From DASTPP01 sp035762175 (GTDB lineage Bacteria > Myxococcota_A > Polyangia > Polyangiales > Polyangiaceae), in contig DASTPP010000344.1 of assembly GCA_035762175.1 (NCBI GenBank), positions 20,755 to 84,754 of the forward strand: a stretch of DNA of 64,000 nucleotides, written 5' to 3'. Made by a program: the position numbers and the translations under genes. The notes beneath the pieces are model-generated. The model was not told where the DNA came from. It did no database searches and saw nothing but the letters and a program-made list of their open reading frames with translations. This document shows positions 26,672-33,382 of the stretch, in pieces (the first letter of the stretch is position 1; every line of letters begins with the position of its first letter).

Positions 26672-27532
26672 ATGCGTACCCTCATCGCTTCTGCGTTTCA
26701 GAGAAAACTTGGGTTGGTCGCCCTGCCGCTCGCCTTCGGGCTGATGCACTGTACCAAAGAGGCGCCGAAAGACGACGCCGGCGAGCAGTCGGGCACGGTG
26801 CAGACCTTCCCGCCCGGCGGCGAGTGTCCGAAGCCGGGCAGCGCCTGCTTCGTGCCGGGCTACGACGACTTCTGCTTCTGGGAGGGCGGCGCGTACGAGT
26901 GTGAGTGCGTGCCGACGGGCCTGTACAACGCGCACGTGTGGCTCTGTGAGGTGCAGGACGGGGGCACGGGCGGCTTCGGGGGCGGCCCGGGCGGCTCGGG
27001 CGGCAACCCCACGGGGGGCTCGGCCGGCTCGGCGGGCGCCAGCGGCGGCGGGTGCGGCGGCGTCGGCGGCTTCGGCGGCGGCCCGCTGCCGGGCAGCTGC
27101 TTCGGGCTCTGCGGCGGGGCGTCCGAGGGCTGCTTCTGCGACGACGCGTGCGAGCAGTTCGGCGACTGCTGCCCGGACAAGTTCGACGTCTGCGGCGGCG
27201 CGGGCGGCTTCGGCGGCGGCTCGTCCGGCGACGGCCCGGGCGGCTACGGCGGGGGCACGGCGGGCGTCGGCGGCTTCGGCGGCGGGAGCAGCGAGCTCAG
27301 CTGCGTCGGCTTCTGCGGGGGCTTCTCGCCGGCCGGCTGCTTCTGCGACGAGGTCTGCGACGAGGCGGGCGACTGCTGCCCGGACAAGTTCGCGGTCTGC
27401 GACGGCCCGGGCGGCTTCGGCGGCGGCTCGAGCGGCACGGCCGGGGTGGGCGGCTTCGGCGGCTTCGCGGGGCCGGGGGCGGCGAGCCGGTTAGGGGCGG
27501 GCGCGGAAGGCCGGAATGGCGCCCCCGACTGA
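26672..27532 (+). CDS. Gly-rich Cys-rich exported protein with two somatomedin-B-like modules
   Basis: 286 residues from ATG 26672 with GGAGAG just upstream. The N-terminus is basic then hydrophobic, ending GLMHC, a weak lipobox, so it is exported and perhaps lipidated. It has an N-terminal Cys-containing domain (CPKPGSACFVPGYDDFCFW) and two somatomedin-B-like modules (SCFGLCGGASEGCFCDDAC with DCCPDKFDVC, and SCVGFCGGFSPAGCFCDEVC with DCCPDKFAVC) separated by GGFGGGSS spacers. It is related to the lipoprotein at 22697-23473. The last codons and the stop TGA lie inside the first hairpin of the repeat element at 27521, so insertion of that element seems to have supplied the present C-terminus. 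Confidence 0.8.
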   Translation: MRTLIASAFQRKLGLVALPLAFGLMHCTKEAPKDDAGEQSGTVQTFPPGGECPKPGSACFVPGYDDFCFWEGGAYECECVPTGLYNAHVWLCEVQDGGTGGFGGGPGGSGGNPTGGSAGSAGASGGGCGGVGGFGGGPLPGSCFGLCGGASEGCFCDDACEQFGDCCPDKFDVCGGAGGFGGGSSGDGPGGYGGGTAGVGGFGGGSSELSCVGFCGGFSPAGCFCDEVCDEAGDCCPDKFAVCDGPGGFGGGSSGTAGVGGFGGFAGPGAASRLGAGAEGRNGAPD

Positions 27533-27735
27533 AGTCGGGGGCAGCAAACGCCCTCGGAAACGGCCGTCAAAGCCCTGCCGGAGGCAGGGCTCGAGCGTCG
27601 CGAGCCGCTGCCGCGAGCTCGGAGCCCGCGGGAGCCCGGCCCCCGGCGAGGGGGCGGGCTTTGCTTTCCGAATCGACTCGATTCCGCGCGGCACGCGAGG
27701 GCGTTCGCCGCCCCCGAGTTCACTCGGGGGCGGCG
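27521..27735. repeat. Multi-hairpin repeat element, copy A
   Basis: About 215 bp bounded by two hairpins, GCCCCCGACT-GA-AGTCGGGGGC (27521-27542) and a perfect 14-bp stem around GAGT-TC-ACTC (27706-27735). Inside are AAACGGCCGTCAAAGCCCTG, a stem AGCCCTGCC/GGCAGGGCT, and GCGGGAGCCCGGCCCC with GGGCGGGCTTTGCT. The same blocks, in the same order, form copy B at 30096-30371. The outer stems differ in sequence but still pair, as expected if structure is what matters. It sits between the convergent stops of the somatomedin-B gene and malic enzyme, 8 bp from the latter. Confidence 0.85.
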
Positions 27736-27742
27736 AGCGGCC

Positions 27743-30055
27743 TCAGCCCCCGCGGCCCGCGGAGGCGGCGAGCTGGTCGGGGGGCAGGGTGAGCTGGCCC
27801 TTGGCCTCGCGGCGGATGGCGGACGCGACGGTGATGGCGGTCATGTTGACGATGGTGTCGACGCTCGAGTTGCGCTGCAGCACCGTGACGGGCTTGCGCA
27901 TGCCGAGCAAGATGGGGCCGATGGCCTCGGCGCCGCCGAAGGCGTAGAGCAGCTTGTAGGCGATGTTGCCGGCGGCGAGCCCGGGGAAGATGAGCACGTT
28001 CGCCGGGCCCTTGAGGTCGCTGAACGACCACTCTTCGCGCAGGTCGGGCAGGAGGGCCACGTCGGCCTGCATCTCGCCGTCGATCATGAGGTCGGGGCGG
28101 CGCCGCTTGACGAGCTCGACGGCGCGGGCGACCTTGCGGGGCTCGTCGCCGTCGCTGCTGCCGAAGTTCGAGTACGAGAGCATGGCGACGCGCGGCTCGA
28201 TGCCGAGGTCGGCGACGGCGTCGGCGCTCTGGACGGCGAGGTCGGCGAGGGTCTCGGCGTCGGGGTCGACGTTGACGGTGGTGTCGGCGCAGAAGAGCAC
28301 CTGCGCGCCCTTGACGATCATGTACATGCCGGAGGCGCGGCGGTAGCCGGGCGCGAGGCCGATGATCTGCAGGGCGGGGCGCATGGTGTCGGGGTAGGCC
28401 GAGGTGACGCCCGAGACGAGGCAGTCGGCGTCGCCGGTGTGCACCATCATCAGGCCGAAGACGCGCCGCTCGCGGACCACGGCCTTCTGGGCGTTGTAGC
28501 GGGTCAGGCCCTTGCGCCGGCGGGCGACCCAGTAGGCGTCGACGTAGCGCTCGAGGTCGGGCCAGTCGGCGGGGCTGACGATGGTGACGCCCTCGAGGTC
28601 GACGTCGAGCCGCTCGGCCGTCTGGCGCACGGTGGCCTCGTTGCCGAGCAGGACGGGGCGGGCGATCTTCTCGTCGCGCACGATGCCCGTGGCCTTGATG
28701 ACCTTCTCGTTCTCGCCCTCGGGGAAGACGACGCGCCGCGGCTCGCTCTTGGCGATCGAGTAGATCTTGCGCATGACCATGCGGGTCGGCGACAGGCGCT
28801 GCTCGAGCCGCTCGGCGTAGTCGGCGAGGTCGATGGCGTCGCGGGCGACGCCCGACTCGATGGCGGCGCGGGCCACGGCGGGCGCGACCCAGAAGAGCAC
28901 GCGGTCGTCGAACGGCTTGGGGATGATGTACTGCCGCCCGAAGTGCAGCTCGCTCAGGCCGTAGGCCTGCATGACGCGGTCGGGCACCTCGGTGCGGGCG
29001 AGCTCGGCGAGGGCGCGCGTGGCGGCGAGCTTCATCGCCTCGTTGATGGCGCGGGCGCGCACGTCGAGCGCGCCGCGGAAGATGTACGGGTAGCCGAGGA
29101 CGTTGTTGACCTGGTTCGGGTAGTCGCTGCGCCCGGTGGCGACGATGGCGTCGGGGCGGGTCGAGACGGCGAGGTCGTAGGGCACCTCGGGGTCGGGGTT
29201 GGCGAGGGCGAAGATGATGGGCGAGGGCGCCATCGAGCGGAGCATGTCGGCGTCGACGATGTTGCCGACCGAGAGGCCGACGAACACGTCGCGCCCGCGC
29301 ATGGCCTGGGCGAGGGTGCGGGCGCCGGTCTCGACCGCGAAGGCGCCCTTGTACGGGTCCATCTCGTGGGTGCGGCCCCGGTAGACCACGCCGTCTTTGT
29401 CGAGCATGGTGATGTGCTCGCGGCGCACGCCGAGGGCGACCCAGAGCTCCATGCAGCGCACGGCGGCGGCGCCGGCGCCGGCGCAGACGACGGTGACCTC
29501 GTCGATGCGGCGGCCGGTGACGAGGCAGGCGTTGATGAGGGCGGCGCCGGTGATGATGGCGGTGCCGTGCTGGTCGTCGTGAAACACGGGGATGCTGAGC
29601 CGCTCGCGCAGCCGCTCTTCGATGTAGAAGCACTCGGGGGCGCGCACGTCCTCCATGTTGATGCCGCCGAACGAGGGCTCGAGCCGCGCGACCGTGTCGA
29701 TGAAGGCGTCCGGGTCCTTCGCGTCGATCTCGAGGTCGAAGACGTCGATGTCGGCGAACTTCTTGAAGAGCATCGCCTTGCCCTCCATGACGGGCTTGGC
29801 GGCGTAGGGGCCGATGTCGCCGAGGCCGAGCACGGCGGTGCCGTTGGTGACGACCGCGACGAGGTTGCGCCGCGCGGTGTAGGTGTCGACCAGGTCGCGG
29901 TCCCGGGCGATCTCGCGGCAGGGCTCGGCGACGCCGGGCGAGTAGGCGAGCGAGAGGTCGCGCTGCGTCAGCGAGGGCTTGGTCGGGACGACTTCGATCT
30001 TTCCGGGCCGGCCCTGAGCGTGGTACTCGAGCGCGTCTTGGCGGCGGGTGAGCAT
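27743..30055 (-). CDS. maeB: NADP-dependent malic enzyme with C-terminal phosphotransacetylase-like domain
   Basis: 770 residues from ATG 30055, the usual length of MaeB-type enzymes. The N-terminal malic domain has SLAYSPGVAEPCREIARD, VTNGTAVLGLGDIG and VFDLEIDAKDPDAFI, followed by FHDDQHGTAIITGAALINA and the nucleotide-binding VVCAGAGAAAVRCME. From about residue 430 the phosphotransacetylase-like domain starts (RRVVFPEGENEKVIKA; VTSAYPDTMRPALQIIGLAP; PGLAAGNIAYKLLYAFGG). It decarboxylates malate to pyruvate, making NADPH; the C-terminal domain is a regulatory, oligomerising module in characterised relatives. It is flanked on both sides by copies of the multi-hairpin element, one immediately 3-prime of its own stop. 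Confidence 0.96.
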   Translation of the reverse strand: MLTRRQDALEYHAQGRPGKIEVVPTKPSLTQRDLSLAYSPGVAEPCREIARDRDLVDTYTARRNLVAVVTNGTAVLGLGDIGPYAAKPVMEGKAMLFKKFADIDVFDLEIDAKDPDAFIDTVARLEPSFGGINMEDVRAPECFYIEERLRERLSIPVFHDDQHGTAIITGAALINACLVTGRRIDEVTVVCAGAGAAAVRCMELWVALGVRREHITMLDKDGVVYRGRTHEMDPYKGAFAVETGARTLAQAMRGRDVFVGLSVGNIVDADMLRSMAPSPIIFALANPDPEVPYDLAVSTRPDAIVATGRSDYPNQVNNVLGYPYIFRGALDVRARAINEAMKLAATRALAELARTEVPDRVMQAYGLSELHFGRQYIIPKPFDDRVLFWVAPAVARAAIESGVARDAIDLADYAERLEQRLSPTRMVMRKIYSIAKSEPRRVVFPEGENEKVIKATGIVRDEKIARPVLLGNEATVRQTAERLDVDLEGVTIVSPADWPDLERYVDAYWVARRRKGLTRYNAQKAVVRERRVFGLMMVHTGDADCLVSGVTSAYPDTMRPALQIIGLAPGYRRASGMYMIVKGAQVLFCADTTVNVDPDAETLADLAVQSADAVADLGIEPRVAMLSYSNFGSSDGDEPRKVARAVELVKRRRPDLMIDGEMQADVALLPDLREEWSFSDLKGPANVLIFPGLAAGNIAYKLLYAFGGAEAIGPILLGMRKPVTVLQRNSSVDTIVNMTAITVASAIRREAKGQLTLPPDQLAASAGRGG

Positions 30056-30095
30056 GGCCCCGCCTTCTTACACGGCCGCCGCCCGGGGGCGAGCG

Positions 30096-30371
30096 CCCGG
30101 ACTAAAGTCCGGGGCACGGGGTGGCCCGTTGAAACGGCCGTCAAAGCCCTGCCCAAGGCAGGGCTCCCGCGGCGCGAGATGGCTTCGCCTGCTCGTCCCA
30201 GGGGGACTGTCCCTCGCCTCCTTCGCAGCGCGCCCGGAAGCCTTCGCAGCGCGCCCGGAAGCCGCCGCCCGCGGGAGCCCGGCCCCACCGAGGGCCGGGC
30301 TTTGCTCTCCGAACCGGCCCGCCAGCGCGCGGCACGACTTGGTTAGCCCGTGCCCTGGGCTTCAGCCCGGG
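30096..30371. repeat. Multi-hairpin repeat element, copy B
   Basis: About 276 bp bounded by CCCGGACT-AA-AGTCCGGG (30096-30113) and CCCTGGGCT-TC-AGCCCGGGG (30353-30371). Shares AAACGGCCGTCAAAGCCCTG, the AGCCCTGCC/GGCAGGGCT stem, GCGGGAGCCCGGCCCC, GGGCTTTGCT and GCGCGGCACG with copy A in the same order and orientation. It also holds a private 21-bp tandem duplication (30221-30241 and 30242-30262). The right hairpin begins 7 bp past the stop of the tonB-like gene, matching the position of copy A beside malic enzyme. Confidence 0.85.
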
Positions 30372-30377
30372 GTGCGT

Positions 30378-31199
30378 TCACCGCGTGAAGCGCACGCGGA
30401 AGGGCGCGGTCTGGGCGGCCGTCGGCTTGCCGTCGCGATCGAGCGCGGGGCGGTAGCGCTGGCGCAGGGCGCAGGCGCGCGCGGCCGCGCCGAAGCCCTC
30501 GCCGGGGTCGCTGAGCACGCTGACCGAGCGGGCGCGGCCGTCGGGGTCGACGCGCACGGCGAGCAGGACGTGGGCGACGTTGACCGAGGCGTCGGGGGGG
30601 AAGAGCGACGAGCAATCCCAGTCGGAGCCCTCGGGCTTGGCCGCCTGCGAGAGGTCGGCGGCGGCGGGGCCCGCCTGGCCGCGGGCGGGCTGCGAGGCGG
30701 GGGGGCCGGCGTCGGACGCCGCCCCCGTGACGGGGGCCTTCGAGGTGCCGGCCGAGCTCGTGACGCCGCCGGCGTAGGCGTCGGCCGCACCCTGCACCAT
30801 GGTGAAGTCGGCGACGGCGCCCGCGTCGGCCTGGGCGCTGAGCGTGCGGCCGGCGCGCGCGGGCGAAGGCGGGGGCGCGGCGGCGGCGGCGCGGGCGGCG
30901 GCCTTCGGGGCGCGCTCGGCCTTGGCGGGGGTGGGGGCGGGCGCGGGCGGCTCGGGCGCGGGGGCGGGGGGCGCGGCCGGGCGCGGGGCGATCGTCTCGA
31001 TCTCGATGACGCGGCGGGCGGCGGCGGGGCGGGGGTCGGGGCGGCGGAGCGAGCCGAGCGCGGCGAAGGCGCCGAGGTGCAGGGCGACGCTGGCGGCGAC
31101 GCCGACGAGGGCCCAGCGGGCGCGGCGCCCCTCGTCGGCGGGCCAGAGGGGGGGCAAGGCGCGGCCGCCCGGCGGCGCGCCGAGGGCCACGGCGTTCAC
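30378..31199 (-). CDS. TonB-family energy transducer
   Basis: 273 residues from ATG 31199, overlapping the ExbD stop by four bases. One membrane helix near residues 29-50 (WALVGVAASVALHLGAFA), then a Pro/Ala periplasmic spacer, then a C-terminal domain with VNVAHVLLAVRVDPDGRARS, VSVLSDPGEGFGAAARACAL and RYRPALDRDGKP, the TonB C-terminal pattern (beta-hairpin plus helix). It would transmit proton-motive energy from ExbB/ExbD to the outer-membrane receptor encoded at the start of the same operon. Last gene of the five-gene operon; copy B of the hairpin element follows within 7 bp and may end the transcript. Confidence 0.87.
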   Translation of the reverse strand: MNAVALGAPPGGRALPPLWPADEGRRARWALVGVAASVALHLGAFAALGSLRRPDPRPAAARRVIEIETIAPRPAAPPAPAPEPPAPAPTPAKAERAPKAAARAAAAAPPPSPARAGRTLSAQADAGAVADFTMVQGAADAYAGGVTSSAGTSKAPVTGAASDAGPPASQPARGQAGPAAADLSQAAKPEGSDWDCSSLFPPDASVNVAHVLLAVRVDPDGRARSVSVLSDPGEGFGAAARACALRQRYRPALDRDGKPTAAQTAPFRVRFTR

Positions 31200-31612
31200 G
31201 GCGCCTCCCCCTCGGGCTCGACGCCGAAGGCGATGCGGGCGACGCCGGCGGCCTTGATGGCGTCGAGCACGCGCACGACGCGGCCGTGGTAGACCTTGGC
31301 GTCGGCCTGCACGACGGCGCGCAGCTCGGGGTCCCTCGCGAGCGCGTCTTTGGCGAGCGCGCCGACCTCGCGCTCGCCCTCGACCGCGCGGCCGTTGACG
31401 ACGGTGCGGCCGTCGGCGCCGAGCTCGACGGCGAGCACGACCTGCTGCTCGCCGCCGGTCGAGGCTTTGGGCAAATCCATCGGGATGGTTTGGCCCATGA
31501 TCATTTTGGCCGTCACGAGGAAGACGACGAGCAAGACGAGCACCACGTCGACCAGGGGCGTGACGTTGATGTCGCTGATGACCTCGTTCTCGGAGGCGAA
31601 TTTAGCGGCCAC
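31196..31612 (-). CDS. exbD: Biopolymer transporter ExbD
   Basis: 138 residues from ATG 31612. Short cytoplasmic N-terminus, then the single membrane helix DINVTPLVDVVLVLLVVFLV carrying the essential Asp (Asp22 here), then a periplasmic domain (VVLAVELGADGRTVVNGRAV; ELRAVVQADAKVYHGRVVRV). Partner of ExbB in a proton channel that energises TonB. Overlaps ExbB by 11 bp and TonB by 4 bp. Confidence 0.95.
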   Translation of the reverse strand: MAAKFASENEVISDINVTPLVDVVLVLLVVFLVTAKMIMGQTIPMDLPKASTGGEQQVVLAVELGADGRTVVNGRAVEGEREVGALAKDALARDPELRAVVQADAKVYHGRVVRVLDAIKAAGVARIAFGVEPEGEAP

Positions 31613-32267
31613 GGGCGGCCCCCTCGAGGTACGAAAGCAGCTCGCGCGCGAGAATTTCGGCGCCGGCGAGCGCGGCCTTCGACTGGCGCGAGAAGTAGTT
31701 GTACGCCACGACCGCGGGGATCGCGACGCCGATGCCGACGGCCGTCGCGACGAGGGCCTCGCCGACGCTCGCCATCACGAGGCCGGCCGAGGCGCCGCCG
31801 GCCTGGCCCGCGGCGGGCCCGCGGCCGAGCACGTCGAAGGCGCCGACGATGCCGACGACGGTGCCGAAGAGGCCGACGAAGGGCGCGTTCGAGCCGAGCG
31901 TGGCGAGCGCGCCGAGGCCCGAGTCGAGGGCGTCGCGCTGGGCGACGAGCTCGGCGCCCATCGCCTCTTCGGCCTGCTTGGGCAGCGGGGCCTCGCCGTC
32001 GCCCGAGTCGAGGCCCCGCAGGGCGACGCGCGCGGCCGGGTGGCGCGAGCGGTCGAGCCGCGCGCGGGCCTCGCCGAGCCCGCCCGAGCGCAGGCCCTCG
32101 AGCAGCGCGAGCCTGAGCTCGGGCACGCTGCCGCGGCGCAGCCGGAAGGCGACGGCGCGCTCGAAGATGAGCCCGAGCGAGGCGGCGCTGAGGCCGAAGA
32201 GCAGCCAGAGCACGGCCTGGGCGCCCGTGCCGATCATCAGGTTCTTGGTGCTTTCAACGATGTTCAT
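31602..32267 (-). CDS. exbB: MotA/TolQ/ExbB proton channel protein
   Basis: 221 residues from ATG 32267. First membrane helix near the N-terminus (AQAVLWLLFGLSAASLGLIF), then a cytoplasmic helical region (GSVPELRLALLEGLRSGGL), then the two conserved C-terminal helices: TLGSNAPFVGLFGTVVGIVG and VGEALVATAVGIGVAIPAVV, typical of ExbB/TolQ. It forms the proton-conducting pentamer with ExbD. It starts 23 bp after the lipoprotein gene's stop and is followed by exbD with an 11-bp overlap. Confidence 0.95.
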   Translation of the reverse strand: MNIVESTKNLMIGTGAQAVLWLLFGLSAASLGLIFERAVAFRLRRGSVPELRLALLEGLRSGGLGEARARLDRSRHPAARVALRGLDSGDGEAPLPKQAEEAMGAELVAQRDALDSGLGALATLGSNAPFVGLFGTVVGIVGAFDVLGRGPAAGQAGGASAGLVMASVGEALVATAVGIGVAIPAVVAYNYFSRQSKAALAGAEILARELLSYLEGAARGR

Positions 32268-32290
32268 GGTCCGCGTGGTCTCCTCGGGGG

Positions 32291-33379
32291 TTACTCGAAA
32301 ACGACGTCGAACGACGTCCACCCGACGCCGCCGCGGTTGTCGTGCACGACCGCGTACAGGCGCGCCTCGCCCGGGCCGGCGCGGTGGCCGGTGAAGAGCC
32401 CGAAGGGCTCGTCGGTCGCGGCGCCGTCGATGCCGACGAGCGTCGTCAGGCCGCGCGTGAAGCGGCCCGCGGTGGAGTAAAACTTGACGTAGAGCGACTC
32501 GACGGCGGGCCTCCCCTCGAAGCCCGTGGCGAGCGGGTCGGGCTCGCTCGCGCCGGGCGCGAGGCGGACGCCCACCTCGTGCTCGTCGCAGTCGGCCGCG
32601 TCGCCCTTGCCGCAGCGCGCGAGCGCCCGCAGGCAGACGCCGGCCGAGCCGCAGCGCTCGCCCGCGGCGCAGCCCTCGTCGCCCGCGCAGCTCGCCGCGG
32701 GCAGGGGCGCGCCGTCGAGGGTGAGCGCCTCGACCGCCGGCAGGGCGTTGCGCAGGCCCTCGAAGACGGTGACGGCCGAGAAGCCGAACACGAAGTCTTC
32801 GGCGCCGAGCGCCTCGCCGCTCGCGGGGTCGACGCACCGAATGGGTATACCGACCTGGTCGGCCCCCGGCGCATACTCGACGCGCCCGCCGCAGGCGGCG
32901 AACAAGGTGAAGAGGCGGCCGAGCGGCGGGGTGCCGGGGGCGAGCGGGGGCAGCGCCGAGAGCGCGTCGGCCGGCACGCGGAGGTCGCGCGCCTCGCCGC
33001 GGACGATGAAGGGGGGCAGCGGCGCCGAGCCGTCGAGGGGCGCGGGGGCGCCGCCGAAGGCCTCGTCGAGCGCCCGGGCGATCGGCGGGTAGCACGCGTA
33101 GAAGAGGCCGCCGTCGGGGTTGACGCACCCGTCGAACCACACGACCTCGAGCGGGCGGGTCGAGCCGTCGGGGCGCACGCGATCGGGGGCCCGGTCGACG
33201 GCGAGCATCTCGAGGCGTAGGGTCTCGCCGGGCGCGGCGTAGGGCTCGCTCGCCTTGACGGCGAGCACGCGCACGCCGGCGAGCGACGAGCCGGGCTCGG
33301 GTTCGTCGCCGCAGGCGGCCGAGAGCAGGCCCGAGGCGAGCGCGAGGGCGAGGGCGAAGGGGCGGTCGAGCGGGCGCAT
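32291..33379 (-). CDS. Lipoprotein of the TonB operon
   Basis: 362 residues from ATG 33379, 3 bp after the receptor gene's stop. Lipobox LLSAAC (Cys23) follows a strong signal. The mature part starts AGVRVLAVKASEPYAAPGET, suggesting an Ig-like or similar beta domain, with many Cys (VVWFDGCVNPDGGLFYACYP; CAGDEGCAAGERCGSAGVC; CGKGDAADCDEHE). The C-terminus has LYAVVHDNRGGVGWTSFDVV. No enzyme motif. Position between the receptor and ExbB suggests it helps the receptor bind or present the transported ligand at the outer membrane (inference). Confidence 0.85.
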   Translation of the reverse strand: MRPLDRPFALALALASGLLSAACGDEPEPGSSLAGVRVLAVKASEPYAAPGETLRLEMLAVDRAPDRVRPDGSTRPLEVVWFDGCVNPDGGLFYACYPPIARALDEAFGGAPAPLDGSAPLPPFIVRGEARDLRVPADALSALPPLAPGTPPLGRLFTLFAACGGRVEYAPGADQVGIPIRCVDPASGEALGAEDFVFGFSAVTVFEGLRNALPAVEALTLDGAPLPAASCAGDEGCAAGERCGSAGVCLRALARCGKGDAADCDEHEVGVRLAPGASEPDPLATGFEGRPAVESLYVKFYSTAGRFTRGLTTLVGIDGAATDEPFGLFTGHRAGPGEARLYAVVHDNRGGVGWTSFDVVFE

Positions 33380-33382
33380 GGC

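Noticed and set aside
28439..30346. 635-codon plus-strand open frame
   Set aside because: Antisense to malic enzyme, no recognisable domain.
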